In this document: positions 18,705 to 26,806 of the stretch, piece after piece | Layout: each line of letters begins with the position of its first letter | How positions within the stretch are numbered: the first letter of the stretch is position 1 | Made by a program: the position numbers and the translations under genes | DNA from: Kitasatospora kifunensis | GTDB lineage: Bacteria > Actinomycetota > Actinomycetes > Streptomycetales > Streptomycetaceae | Length of the DNA stretch: 64,000 nucleotides | Reading direction: 5' to 3' | Assembly: GCF_014203855.1 (NCBI RefSeq) | Contig: NZ_JACHJV010000001.1 | Span: 4,836,001-4,900,000, forward strand | The notes under the pieces: model-generated | The model's database searches: none | What the model saw: only the letters and a program-made list of their open reading frames with translations | Told to the model about the DNA's origin: nothing

Positions 18705-20195
18705 ATGCGCCACGCTCACACCGTCGAACAAGTCCGTGCCGCGGAGGCCGAGCTGGCCGGGCAGCCCCTGATGGACCGGGCCGTCGCGGGCCTGGCCGCC
18801 ACCTGCGCCCGGGTGCTGATCAGGCGTCGGGGCCGGGTCTACGGCAGCCGGGTGCTGGTGCTGGCGGGCAGCGGTGACAACGGCGGCGACGCGCTCTTCG
18901 CCGGCGCCCGGCTGGCCCGCCGCGGCGCCGCCGTGACCGCCGTGCTGCTCACCCCCGAGCGGGCGCACCCGGCCGCCCTGGCGGCGCTTCGGGCCACGGG
19001 CAGCCAGGTGACCAGTGACCAGGAAGTCGGCCTGGCCGACTTCAGCCGCGCGGACCTGATCCTCGATGGGATCGTCGGCATCGGCGGCAGCGGCCCGCTG
19101 CGGCCCGCGGCCGAACCGTACGCCCACCAGCCGCGTCGGGGCGTGCTGGTCGCGGTGGACCTGCCGAGCGGGGTGGACGCCGACACCGGGGAGGTCGCCG
19201 GGGCCGCGCTGCGCGCCGACCTGACGGTCACCTTCGGCACCCACAAGCCGAGCCTGCTGATCGATCCGGGCGCCGGGTACGCCGGCCCCGTGCAACTGGT
19301 GGAGATCGGGCTGCGCCCGCCCACCGCGCCCGTCGAGGCGCTGCAGCACGACGAGGTGGCCGCGCTGCTGCCCCGCCCGGCGGCCGAGAGCGACAAGTAC
19401 AAGCGCGGCGTGGTGGGGCTGCTGGCCGGCTCCGAGCGCTACCCGGGGGCCGGGCTGCTCGCCGTGGCCGGGGCGCTGCACGGCGGCGCGGGCGCGGTGC
19501 GCTACCAGGGCAGGGCCGCCGAGGAGGCGGTCCGGCGCCACCCCGAGATCCTGCTCACCGCGGGGCGGGTGCAGTCCTTGGTGGTGGGCCCCGGTTCCGG
19601 CGAGGACACCGCCGAGTCCCTGGACGACGCGCTGGCCAGCCAGGTCCCGGTGCTGGTGGACGCGGACGGCCTGACCGAGCTGGCCCGCCGCGGCCCGCGC
19701 GCGCTGGCCGGGCGCAGCGCCCCCACCCTGCTCACCCCGCACGCCGGTGAGGCGGCCCGGCTGCTCGGCGGCGACGCGAGCGCCGAGCAGGTGGCCGCCG
19801 CCAGGCTGCGGCACGCCCGCGAGCTGGCCGCCCGGTACGGGGCCACCGTGCTGCTCAAGGGCTCCACCACGGTCGTCGCCCGCCCGGACGGCACCGCCCG
19901 GGTGAATTCCACCGGGACCGCGTGGCTGGCCACCGCCGGCAGCGGTGATGTGCTGGCCGGCCTGATCGGCGCGCTGCTCGCCGCCGGCCTGCCGCCCTTC
20001 GACGCCGCGCCGGTCGGCGCCTACCTCCACGGTCTGGCCGGTCGGCTGGCCGCCGGCAGCGGCGCGCCGATCACCGCGAGTGACATCGCCGCCGCACTGC
20101 CGGCCGTCTGGCGCGATGCGGCCCAGGGGGATCGGCCCCAGGAGGGCCGGCCTCAGGGCCGTCGGGCGGGCAACGTCGCAGGTCTGGGAGACTGA
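18705..20195 (+). CDS. nnrD: Bifunctional NAD(P)H-hydrate epimerase / ADP-dependent dehydratase
   Basis: A 496-residue fusion that repairs damaged NAD(P)H hydrates. The N-terminal YjeF-type epimerase domain (about 1-215) has VLAGSGDNGGDALFAGARLA and VDLPSGVDADTGEV. The C-terminal ribokinase-like dehydratase (about 225-485) has TLLTPHAGEAARLLG and the nucleotide-binding ATAGSGDVLAGLIGALL. The order acpS-nnrD-alr is conserved in streptomycetes. The tail after residue 475 is a short Arg/Gly/Gln-rich stretch. It may also be called yjeF or nnrE-nnrD. Confidence 0.94.
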   Translation: MRHAHTVEQVRAAEAELAGQPLMDRAVAGLAATCARVLIRRRGRVYGSRVLVLAGSGDNGGDALFAGARLARRGAAVTAVLLTPERAHPAALAALRATGSQVTSDQEVGLADFSRADLILDGIVGIGGSGPLRPAAEPYAHQPRRGVLVAVDLPSGVDADTGEVAGAALRADLTVTFGTHKPSLLIDPGAGYAGPVQLVEIGLRPPTAPVEALQHDEVAALLPRPAAESDKYKRGVVGLLAGSERYPGAGLLAVAGALHGGAGAVRYQGRAAEEAVRRHPEILLTAGRVQSLVVGPGSGEDTAESLDDALASQVPVLVDADGLTELARRGPRALAGRSAPTLLTPHAGEAARLLGGDASAEQVAAARLRHARELAARYGATVLLKGSTTVVARPDGTARVNSTGTAWLATAGSGDVLAGLIGALLAAGLPPFDAAPVGAYLHGLAGRLAAGSGAPITASDIAAALPAVWRDAAQGDRPQEGRPQGRRAGNVAGLGD

Positions 20196-20200
20196 CCCCG

Positions 20201-21391
20201 ATGACAACTGCGAACACGACCGGGACCGCCATGCTCGCCGAGGGACTGCGCGCCGAGGCGACGATCGATCTGGCCGCGCTCCGAGGCAACATCGCGTCAC
20301 TGCGTGAGCGGGTGCCGAGCGCCGCCCTGATGGCTGTGGTGAAGGCCGACGCCTACGGCCACGGCGCGCTGCCGTGCGCCCTGGAGGCGCTGGCGGCGGG
20401 CGTGCGCTGGCTCGGCGCCACCACACCCGAGGAGGCGCTGGCGCTGCGCGCGGCCGGGATAGCCCCCGAGCAGGCCAGGGTGCTCTGCTGGCTGTGGACG
20501 CCGGGCGGCCCCTGGGCCCAGGCGCTGCGCGCCGACATCGACGTCTCGATCAGTGGCCAGTGGGCGCTCGACGAACTGCTCGACGCGGTGCGGGCCACCG
20601 GAATCCCGGCCCGGGTGCACCTGAAGGCCGACACCGGCCTGGGTCGCAACGGCTGCCAGCCGCACGACTGGCCCGATCTGGTGGACGCCGCGCTGCGCGC
20701 GCAGGCCGCCGGGCAGCTGGAGGTGGTCGGCCTCTGGTCGCACTTCGCCGCCGCGGACGAGCCGGGCCACCCCTCCATCCGGGCCCAGCAGGAGGCCTTC
20801 GCCGCCGCGCTGGCCTACGCCGAGCGGGCCGGGGTGCGTCCCGAGGTCCGCCACCTGGCCAACTCGCCGGCCACCCTGCTGCTGCCGCAGACCCACTACG
20901 ACCTGGTCCGCACCGGCCTGTCGATGTACGGCCTGTCGCCGGTGCCCGAGGTGGCCTCGCCGGCCGACTTCGGGCTGCGCCCGGTGATGTCGCTCAGCGC
21001 CCGCCTGGCCCTGGTCAAGCAGGTCCCGGGCGGACACGGCGTCAGCTACGGCCACCAGTACACGACGCCGGGCGACACCACGCTCGGCCTGGTCCCGGTC
21101 GGCTACGCCGACGGCATCCCCCGGCACGCGAGCGGCACCGGCCCGGTGCAGATCGGCGGCAAGTGGCGCACGGTGGCCGGCCGGGTCGCGATGGACCAGT
21201 TCGTGGTCGACCTCGGCGGCGACATGCCCGAGGTGGGCGAGGAAGTGCTGCTCTTCGGCAACGGCGAGCGCGGCGAGCCGATGGCCGAGGACTGGGCGCG
21301 GGCCTGCGGGACGATCTCCTACGAGATCGTCACCCGGCTCGGCTCCCGGGTGCCGCGCCGTTACGTCGGCGGGAGCGGGGCACTCGGGTGA
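20201..21391 (+). CDS. alr: Alanine racemase
   Basis: Encodes a 396-residue PLP enzyme that makes D-alanine for peptidoglycan. The PLP lysine lies in VVKADAYGHGA (about residue 47), and the second-site catalytic Tyr is in HGVSYGHQYTTPG; the beta-barrel domain carries the characteristic RVAMDQFVVDLG motif. The ATG at 20201 is five bases after the nnrD stop, so the genes are probably co-transcribed. The next gene starts 13 bases after the stop. Confidence 0.96.
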   Translation: MTTANTTGTAMLAEGLRAEATIDLAALRGNIASLRERVPSAALMAVVKADAYGHGALPCALEALAAGVRWLGATTPEEALALRAAGIAPEQARVLCWLWTPGGPWAQALRADIDVSISGQWALDELLDAVRATGIPARVHLKADTGLGRNGCQPHDWPDLVDAALRAQAAGQLEVVGLWSHFAAADEPGHPSIRAQQEAFAAALAYAERAGVRPEVRHLANSPATLLLPQTHYDLVRTGLSMYGLSPVPEVASPADFGLRPVMSLSARLALVKQVPGGHGVSYGHQYTTPGDTTLGLVPVGYADGIPRHASGTGPVQIGGKWRTVAGRVAMDQFVVDLGGDMPEVGEEVLLFGNGERGEPMAEDWARACGTISYEIVTRLGSRVPRRYVGGSGALG

Positions 21392-21404
21392 GCGGGCGGC
21401 CGGC

Positions 21405-22601
21405 GTGAGCGACCCGGCGGGCCCGGCAGCCCCGGGCGGTGCGGCGAGCCCGGTCAGCCGGGCCGGGCTGATCGGCCTGTCGCTAGGCGTGGCGGCGGCC
21501 GGCGCCGCGGCGGGCGTGGCGATCGAGCGCCTGACCCTGGGCCGGGCCCGTCGGCGGGCCCGCGCGGAGCTCGACGCGGTCGCCCCGTTCGGTTCACTGC
21601 GCGGACGGCCGCGCACGGTGCGGGCCCAGGACGGTACCGAGCTGTACGTCGAGGTGGAGGGGCCCGAGGCGGGTGAATCGGCGCTGACGGTGGTCTTCTG
21701 CCACGGTTACTGCCTCAACCAGGACAGCTTCCACTTCCAGCGCGCGGCCCTGCGGGCCGACCTGCGGTTGGTCTTCTGGGACCAGCGCAGCCACGGCCGC
21801 TCCGAGCGCTCCCGCTCCTACCTGGCCGGGCGGCCCGCCTCGATCGACCAGTTGGGCGGTGACCTCAAGGCGGTGCTGGACGCGGTCGCGCCGAGCGGGC
21901 CGATCGTGCTGGTCGGCCACTCGATGGGCGGCATGACCGTGATGGCGCTGGCCGACCAGGCGCCGGAGCTGTTCCGGGACCGGGTGGCCGGGGTCGCGCT
22001 GATCGGCACGATGGCCGGGCAGTGGGACAGCGTGACCTTCGGGCTGCCGCCGGTGGGCTCCAAGGTCTGGCGTCGGGTGGGGCCCGGCGTGGTCAAGCTG
22101 CTGGGCAGTCAGGTCGGCCTGGTGGAGGCCACCCGGCGGATCGGCGCCGATGTCAGTGCCGTCTTCTACCGCCGGTTCTCCTTCGGCGGCGGCAAGGCGG
22201 TCGACCCGGCGGTCGCCCGGTTCGCCGAGCAACTGCTGGACGGCACCCCGATCGACGTGGTCGCCGAGTTCTACCCCGCCTTCGGCGCCCACGAGAAGAC
22301 GGCGGCGCTGGCGGCGATGGCCGAGCTGCCGGTGCTGGTGCTGGCCGGCACCGAGGACCTGATCACGCCCGCCACGCACAGCGAGGCGATCGCCCGCGCG
22401 CTGCCGCAGGCCGAGCTGGTCCTGGTGCCGGGAGCGGGCCACCTGGTGCTGTTGGAGTGCCCCGCGGAGGTCAACCGCCGGCTCGCCGCCCTGCTCGGCC
22501 GCTCGGCCGAGCAGGCGGGCGGCTCGCTGCCGGCGGGCGTTCGCGAGCTGACGCGCAGTGCGAACGAGAGCCCCGAGGAGGACTCGCTCCCCGGGGCGTG
22601 A
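21405..22601 (+). CDS. Alpha/beta hydrolase with N-terminal membrane segment
   Basis: A 398-residue alpha/beta-hydrolase fold protein. The oxyanion motif CHGYCLNQDSFHF, the nucleophile elbow VGHSMGGMT, the acid region GTEDLITP and the His region PGAGHLVLLE give a complete catalytic triad. Residues about 18-42 form one hydrophobic segment, so the enzyme may be membrane-anchored. The GTG start lies 13 bases after alr, and the alr-hydrolase-tsaE order is conserved in streptomycetes. The substrate is unknown; a lipid ester or peptide role cannot be told apart. Confidence 0.88.
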   Translation: MSDPAGPAAPGGAASPVSRAGLIGLSLGVAAAGAAAGVAIERLTLGRARRRARAELDAVAPFGSLRGRPRTVRAQDGTELYVEVEGPEAGESALTVVFCHGYCLNQDSFHFQRAALRADLRLVFWDQRSHGRSERSRSYLAGRPASIDQLGGDLKAVLDAVAPSGPIVLVGHSMGGMTVMALADQAPELFRDRVAGVALIGTMAGQWDSVTFGLPPVGSKVWRRVGPGVVKLLGSQVGLVEATRRIGADVSAVFYRRFSFGGGKAVDPAVARFAEQLLDGTPIDVVAEFYPAFGAHEKTAALAAMAELPVLVLAGTEDLITPATHSEAIARALPQAELVLVPGAGHLVLLECPAEVNRRLAALLGRSAEQAGGSLPAGVRELTRSANESPEEDSLPGA

Positions 22602-22608
22602 CCTCGCG

Positions 22609-23829
22609 TCAGGCGGCGTGGCTGCCCTTGCGGCGGCGGACCACCACGAGGGTGGCGACACCGGCGGCGATCACCGCGGCGCCGGTCAGCGCGATCGGCA
22701 GGCTGTCGCTGCCGCCACCGGTGAAGGCCAGCGAGGGGCCGGCGCTGTGGCTGGGAGCGGGGGTCGCGGCGACGTTGGCCGAGCCCTGGGTGCCCGCCTT
22801 GTCGGCTGCCTTGGCGGCGGCGACCACGGCGGGGGCCGGCGCGGTGACGGCGGCGGCCTGGGCCGCGACCTGCTTCGTCACGGAGGAGGGGATGACGCCC
22901 GGGATGGTGTTCGACGGCGCGGGCGAACTGGCCGGGGAGCTGGCCGCGCTGGCGGCGATGGTGAGGAAGCCGGTAGTCATCGGGGTGACCGCGCCGATCG
23001 GCTTGTCGCCCTCGTCGAGGGTGAAGCCGTCGGCATCGGCGTTCACGAAAGCGATGCCCGTCTTGGGGGCGTCGGCCGTCAGCGACAGTCGAACCTGGAA
23101 CTGCACCTGCTTCCCGGCGTCCAGGTAGAGCCAGTTGGCCCCGGTCGGGCCGAACTGGTAGAGGCCGACGCCGTTGTTCTCCCAGCCGGCCTCGACCTTG
23201 AGGGTGTGCCAGACGCCCTTGTTGTCCTCGATCTCGACCTTCTGCTGGCTGGCGGGCAGCTCGGGGCTGCCGCCGATCGCGCCGACGACCAGGTCCGGGA
23301 AGATGACGTCGTTGTGCGGGCCCGGGTTGGCGATGGTCTCGGTGAACTCCACTGGCTGCCCGCCCGGCACCAGCGGGCCGCCCGGGATGCCGCGGGAGTT
23401 GGGGTCGTTCTCGTCGACCTTCTGGAGGCTCACCGTCGGCCACTGGGCCTGCGGAGCCTGCGGGACCGGGGCGCCGGACGGGCTCGGCGAGTTCACCGGG
23501 GAGGGCGAGCTGCTGCCGCTGGGCGAGGCCACGGGCGAGGACCAGGTGCTGCCGCTGGGGGAGGGCACCGGGGAGGACCAGGTGCTGCCGCTGGGGGAGG
23601 GCACGGGGGAGGACCACGCGCTGCCGCTCGGGGACGCGGTCGGCGAGGACCAGGCGCCGGCGGTCGGCGAGGACCAGGGACTGGCGGTCGGCGAGGACCA
23701 GGCGCTGGTGCTCGGGGAGGCCATGGGTGAGGGCGAAGTGGTGCTGGCGAACGCACTCGGGCCGACGATGGCGGTGAGTACGACGGCGCTGCCGAGCGCG
23801 GTGGCGGCTGCCGCCAAGCGCATCTTCAT
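22609..23829 (-). CDS. Secreted cell-wall protein with LAXTG sortase signal and Ser/Trp/Pro repeats
   Basis: A 406-residue protein with a signal peptide (MKMRLAAAATALGSAVVLTA...FA), then a low-complexity stretch of about 35-105 made of units like SAWSSPVPSPSG, then a soluble domain (about 125-270) resembling secreted DUF11-like beta domains. Residues 367-371 read LAFTG, followed by a hydrophobic helix and the tail RRRKGSHAA: a class E sortase anchoring signal. Start at 23829 has GGGGGA upstream. It interrupts the otherwise conserved hydrolase-tsaE order on the opposite strand. Function unknown. Confidence 0.85.
   Translation of the reverse strand: MKMRLAAAATALGSAVVLTAIVGPSAFASTTSPSPMASPSTSAWSSPTASPWSSPTAGAWSSPTASPSGSAWSSPVPSPSGSTWSSPVPSPSGSTWSSPVASPSGSSSPSPVNSPSPSGAPVPQAPQAQWPTVSLQKVDENDPNSRGIPGGPLVPGGQPVEFTETIANPGPHNDVIFPDLVVGAIGGSPELPASQQKVEIEDNKGVWHTLKVEAGWENNGVGLYQFGPTGANWLYLDAGKQVQFQVRLSLTADAPKTGIAFVNADADGFTLDEGDKPIGAVTPMTTGFLTIAASAASSPASSPAPSNTIPGVIPSSVTKQVAAQAAAVTAPAPAVVAAAKAADKAGTQGSANVAATPAPSHSAGPSLAFTGGGSDSLPIALTGAAVIAAGVATLVVVRRRKGSHAA
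23537..23722. repeat. In-frame tandem repeat inside the LAXTG protein gene
   Basis: The motif GAGGACCA recurs at 23537, 23573, 23609, 23645, 23669 and 23693, so three 36-base units are followed by two 24-base units. All spacings are multiples of three and encode Ser-Trp/Ser-Pro-rich repeats, a region open to length variation. Confidence 0.85.
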
Positions 23830-24055
23830 AAGATCCCCCTGTAGTGGTGTGTATGTGCGAACTTCGCAAGAACTGCACGGACGATAGCGGTACCCGGAGC
23901 ACGCCCCGCAACGGGGTTTCCCGTCACAGCAGTCACAGAAGACCCACCAGTACCCACAGTCGGACGAATCGGCCGCCCCGCCGCGTCCACCACGTCCGAT
24001 ATGGCACCGTTGGCTCAGAGTCGAGAGACCCATCCACCAGACGACAAGAGGAACC

Positions 24056-24604
24056 ATGGGCGCCCACACCACACTCACCGTCCCCACGCCGGAGCGGATG
24101 ACCGGGCTCGGTCGGCGGCTGGCCGGGGTGCTGCGGCCAGGGGACCTGGTGATGCTCTCCGGGGAGCTGGGGGCGGGGAAGACCACGCTGACCCGGGGTC
24201 TGGGGGAGGGGCTCGGGGTGCGTGGGGCGGTGACCTCGCCGACCTTCGTGATCGCGCGGGTGCACCCGTCACTGGTGGGCGGCCCCGCGCTGGTGCACGT
24301 GGACGCCTACCGGCTGGGCGGCGGGTTGGACGAGATGGAGGACCTCGACCTGGACGTCTCGCTGCCGCAGTCGGTGGTGGTGGTCGAGTGGGGCGAGGGC
24401 AAGGTCGAGGGGCTGTCGGAGGACCGTCTCGAGGTGCGGATCGAGCGCGCCCTCGGCGGCGCCGAGGCGGATGCGGCGCTGGATGCGGCGCAGGACGAGG
24501 TGGAAGAGAGCGCCGACCCGCGCCGGGTGACCCTCAGGGGCCTGGGCGGTCGCTGGACCGGGGTGGACCTGGCGGCACTGGAAGTCGACGGGGCCGATGT
24601 CTGA
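24056..24604 (+). CDS. tsaE: tRNA threonylcarbamoyladenosine biosynthesis ATPase TsaE
   Basis: Encodes a 182-residue P-loop ATPase that works with TsaB and TsaD in the t6A37 modification of ANN-decoding tRNAs. The Walker A GELGAGKTTLTRGL is near residue 37, the switch-like TSPTFVIARVH and HVDAYRLGG follow, and VVVVEWGEG is kept. An AGAGGAACC site precedes the ATG. The C-terminal 45 residues are a variable Ala/Asp/Glu extension. tsaB and tsaD lie 1-2 kb downstream. Confidence 0.94.
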   Translation: MGAHTTLTVPTPERMTGLGRRLAGVLRPGDLVMLSGELGAGKTTLTRGLGEGLGVRGAVTSPTFVIARVHPSLVGGPALVHVDAYRLGGGLDEMEDLDLDVSLPQSVVVVEWGEGKVEGLSEDRLEVRIERALGGAEADAALDAAQDEVEESADPRRVTLRGLGGRWTGVDLAALEVDGADV

Positions 24605-24654
24605 CGCACGGGGCTGACTTGGATGGCACTTACCGACAAGCTGTCGGGATCATG

Positions 24655-24684
24655 TTGCAGCGGTGGTGGCCGACATGATGGGAT
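24655..24684 (+). promoter_or_regulatory. Candidate promoter before the small gene at 24723
   Basis: TTGCAG at 24655-24660 and TGGGAT at 24679-24684 are 18 bases apart. The predicted start site falls just before the palindrome at 24694, which would let a bound regulator block transcription. Confidence 0.4.
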
Positions 24685-24693
24685 GGACTTTGC

Positions 24694-24711
24694 AGTTAGG
24701 TGTACCTAACT
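24694..24711. promoter_or_regulatory. Perfect 18-base palindrome, likely operator
   Basis: AGTTAGGTGTACCTAACT is its own reverse complement and lies 11 bases upstream of the next ATG. It shares TTAGGT/ACCTAA half-sites with iron-regulator boxes but lacks the five central bases of the 19-base DmdR/IdeR box, so a different dimeric repressor is more likely. Confidence 0.6.
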
Positions 24712-24722
24712 AGGGAGTCGCG

Positions 24723-24938
24723 ATGGAGAGCAGCACCCCCGCCACCGTCACCACCACTACCACCGTCGACCAGGCCGTCGACAAGGACAGCGCCGAGTCC
24801 ACCGCCAAGGACGTGCCGATGAGCCGCCTGCTGGCGGCGACGGCCGCGGCCGCGGCCGTGTGCACGCCGCCGAAGGCCGGCGATCAGGGGAGCACCTGTA
24901 CCCGGGTGCCGTCCGGGGCGAAGTCCCAGAGGGTCTGA
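24723..24938 (+). CDS. Small hypothetical protein
   Basis: A 71-residue protein starting MESSTPATVTTTTTVDQ, with an acidic Thr-rich N-terminus, a central Met-Ser-Arg-Leu followed by an Ala-rich helix (MSRLLAATAAAAAVCTPPK), and a short polar tail. A GGGAG site precedes the ATG and a perfect palindrome lies just upstream, which supports it as a real regulated gene. It is too weakly hydrophobic to be a certain membrane helix. Its 3' end overlaps the convergent gene at 24884 by 55 bases. No function recognised. Confidence 0.55.
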   Translation: MESSTPATVTTTTTVDQAVDKDSAESTAKDVPMSRLLAATAAAAAVCTPPKAGDQGSTCTRVPSGAKSQRV

Positions 24939-25462
24939 CCGTCGGCCCGGTCGGTACGGATACCGCCGGTCTTGGTCTTCGGGTCCGCCGCCGGGGTGGA
25001 GCCGTCGACCGCGGCGCTGAAGCCGAAGACCGTGCCGCCCTGCTGGGCGAACCGCACCACGTGCTCGATCTGCTTGCCGTCGGTGCCGTTGGCGCCGGCC
25101 GAGCGGCTGTAGACGGTGTAGTTGCCCGGCGCCGGGTTGACCGAGCCCGGTGTCACCGCGAAGGCGGCCTGGACCTCTGGATCCTTCTTCGGGTCGACCA
25201 GCCAGACCTGCTTGGCGCCCACCGAGTAGACCACCCGTAGAACGGCGATGCCGGTCGCCGTCGGTGGCAGCGGCAGAATGGTGGGGGAGGGCGAGGCGCT
25301 GGGCGGCGGCGAGCCGGGCGGCGCCGAACTCGCGCTCGGCGGTGGTCCGGCGACCGAGGCCTTGGCGGTGGTGCCCTCGGCCTGGACGGCAAGCAGGGCG
25401 ACCACTCCCAGCGCGCCCAGGGTCAGTCCGGCAACCGCGACTGCGGGACCCCTCTTCGCCAC
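24884..25462 (-). CDS. Membrane-anchored YkuD-like protein lacking the catalytic cysteine
   Basis: A 192-residue protein: one N-terminal membrane helix (about 8-27), a Pro/Ser linker (about 38-68), and a domain that follows the L,D-transpeptidase (YkuD) plan: VVYSVGAKQVWLVD, PAPGNYTVYSRS, IEHVVRF and TGGIRTDRADGQTLWDF...GTRV. In active enzymes the last motif reads SHGC(I/V)R; here the Cys position is Gly167 and the preceding His is also missing, so peptidoglycan cross-linking activity is not expected. GTG at 25462 has GGGGAG upstream. The relation to YkuD is my inference from pattern. Confidence 0.7.
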   Translation of the reverse strand: MAKRGPAVAVAGLTLGALGVVALLAVQAEGTTAKASVAGPPPSASSAPPGSPPPSASPSPTILPLPPTATGIAVLRVVYSVGAKQVWLVDPKKDPEVQAAFAVTPGSVNPAPGNYTVYSRSAGANGTDGKQIEHVVRFAQQGGTVFGFSAAVDGSTPAADPKTKTGGIRTDRADGQTLWDFAPDGTRVQVLP

Positions 25463-25607
25463 CGCGCACTCCCCTCGTTCGTAGGGCCGTGCGCCCCATC
25501 GTGCCAGGTTCTCGACGGGCCTTCGGGACATCGCGAACGTGTACTCACGGATCGGGGCAAAACCCGAGAAAAAGAGTCGACCCCGGCGACCCTCTAACCT
25601 TGGTCCC

Positions 25608-26261
25608 GTGCTGCTGCTCGCGTTCGACACCGCTACCCCTGCCGTCACCGCCGCCGTCCACGACGGCTCGGCCGTCCTGGCGCAGACCTACCAGGTCGAT
25701 GCCCGGCGCCACGGCGAACTGCTGCTGCCCGCGATCGGGCGGGTGCTCGCCGAGGCGGGCGTGGACAAGCGGGAGCTGACCGCGCTCGCGGTCGGCGTCG
25801 GCCCCGGCCCGTACACCGGGCTGCGGGTGGGCCTGGCCACCGCCGCCGCGCTCGGGCACGCGCTCGGCCTGCCGGTGCACGGGGTCTGCACGCTGGACGC
25901 GATCGCCCACCAGGCCCGCGCCGAAGGCCTGACGGGTCCCTTCACGGCCGCCACCGACGCGCGCCGCAAGGAGGTCTACTGGGCCGACTACGACGCCCAG
26001 GGGCGCCGGGTCGAGGGCCCGGCGGTGGACCGGCCCGGCGAGCTCGCGGTCCGTGAGGTCTCGGTCGGGGCCGGCGCGCTGCTCTACCCCGCGACCTTCC
26101 CGGGCGCGCACGGACCCGAGCACCTGTCGGCCGGCGCGCTGGCCGACTTCGCCATCACCGAGCTGGCCGCCGGACGCGAACTGCTGGAGCCGCTGCCGCT
26201 CTACCTGCGCCGCCCGGACGCGCAGGTGCCGGCAGGCTACAAGGCGGTGCTGCCGGCGTGA
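25608..26261 (+). CDS. tsaB: tRNA threonylcarbamoyladenosine biosynthesis protein TsaB
   Basis: Encodes a 217-residue inactive-ASKHA-fold partner that scaffolds TsaD and TsaE in t6A synthesis. The N-terminal VLLLAFDTATPAVTAAVHDG and the segment AVGVGPGPYTGLRVGLATAAALG are typical. GTG at 25608 was chosen by alignment; TAACCT ends seven bases before it and no ribosome site is present, so it may be leaderless. Its TGA overlaps the GTG of rimI by four bases, so the tsaB-rimI-tsaD group is translationally coupled. Confidence 0.95.
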   Translation: MLLLAFDTATPAVTAAVHDGSAVLAQTYQVDARRHGELLLPAIGRVLAEAGVDKRELTALAVGVGPGPYTGLRVGLATAAALGHALGLPVHGVCTLDAIAHQARAEGLTGPFTAATDARRKEVYWADYDAQGRRVEGPAVDRPGELAVREVSVGAGALLYPATFPGAHGPEHLSAGALADFAITELAAGRELLEPLPLYLRRPDAQVPAGYKAVLPA

Positions 26262-26806
26262 CCGCGGCCGTGCGCACCGCGCGCATCACGCTGCGGCCGA
26301 TGCGCTGGTGGGACATCGCGCCGGTGCTGGAGCTGGAGCCGCAGCTCTTCCCGGAGGACGCCTGGTCGGCCGGGATGTACTGGTCGGAGCTGGCCGAGGC
26401 GCACCCCGGCGGCAACCGCCACTACACCGTGGCCACCACCGAGGACGGCACCATCGTCGGCTACGCCGGCCTGATGGCGATCGGCACCGAGGCGGACGTG
26501 CAGACCATCGGCGTGGACGACCGCTACCAGGGCCGAGGGCTGGGCGCGGCGCTGCTCGGCGACCTGATCGCCGAGGCGGCCCGGCGAGGCTGCGCCGAGC
26601 TGCTGCTCGAGGTGCGGATCGACAACTTCCGCGCCCAGCGCCTCTACGAGCGCTTCGGCTTCGCGCCGGTCGGCATCCGGCGTGGCTACTACCAGCCGGC
26701 CAACGTCGACGCGCTGGTGATGCGCCTGGACCGGCTGGATGCGGGCGAATCGGCCGAGAACCAGCTGAACGAGAACGAGACCGAGACCGAGGAAGACCAT
26801 GGCTGA
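26258..26806 (+). CDS. rimI: Ribosomal-protein-alanine N-acetyltransferase RimI
   Basis: A 182-residue GNAT-fold acetyltransferase, family of RimI, which acetylates the N-terminal Ala of S18. The acetyl-CoA loop DRYQGRGLGAALLGDLI (about 90-106) and the C-terminal NFRAQRLYERFGFAPVGIR motif are clear. The last 25 residues are an acidic tail. It overlaps tsaB by four bases and tsaD by eight, so it belongs to the same operon, an arrangement shared with mycobacteria. Confidence 0.93.
   Translation: MTAAVRTARITLRPMRWWDIAPVLELEPQLFPEDAWSAGMYWSELAEAHPGGNRHYTVATTEDGTIVGYAGLMAIGTEADVQTIGVDDRYQGRGLGAALLGDLIAEAARRGCAELLLEVRIDNFRAQRLYERFGFAPVGIRRGYYQPANVDALVMRLDRLDAGESAENQLNENETETEEDHG

Noticed and set aside
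24694..24711. Iron box (DmdR/IdeR site) upstream of the small gene
   Set aside because: The half-sites fit but the palindrome is 14-18 bases without the central five bases of the 19-base box.
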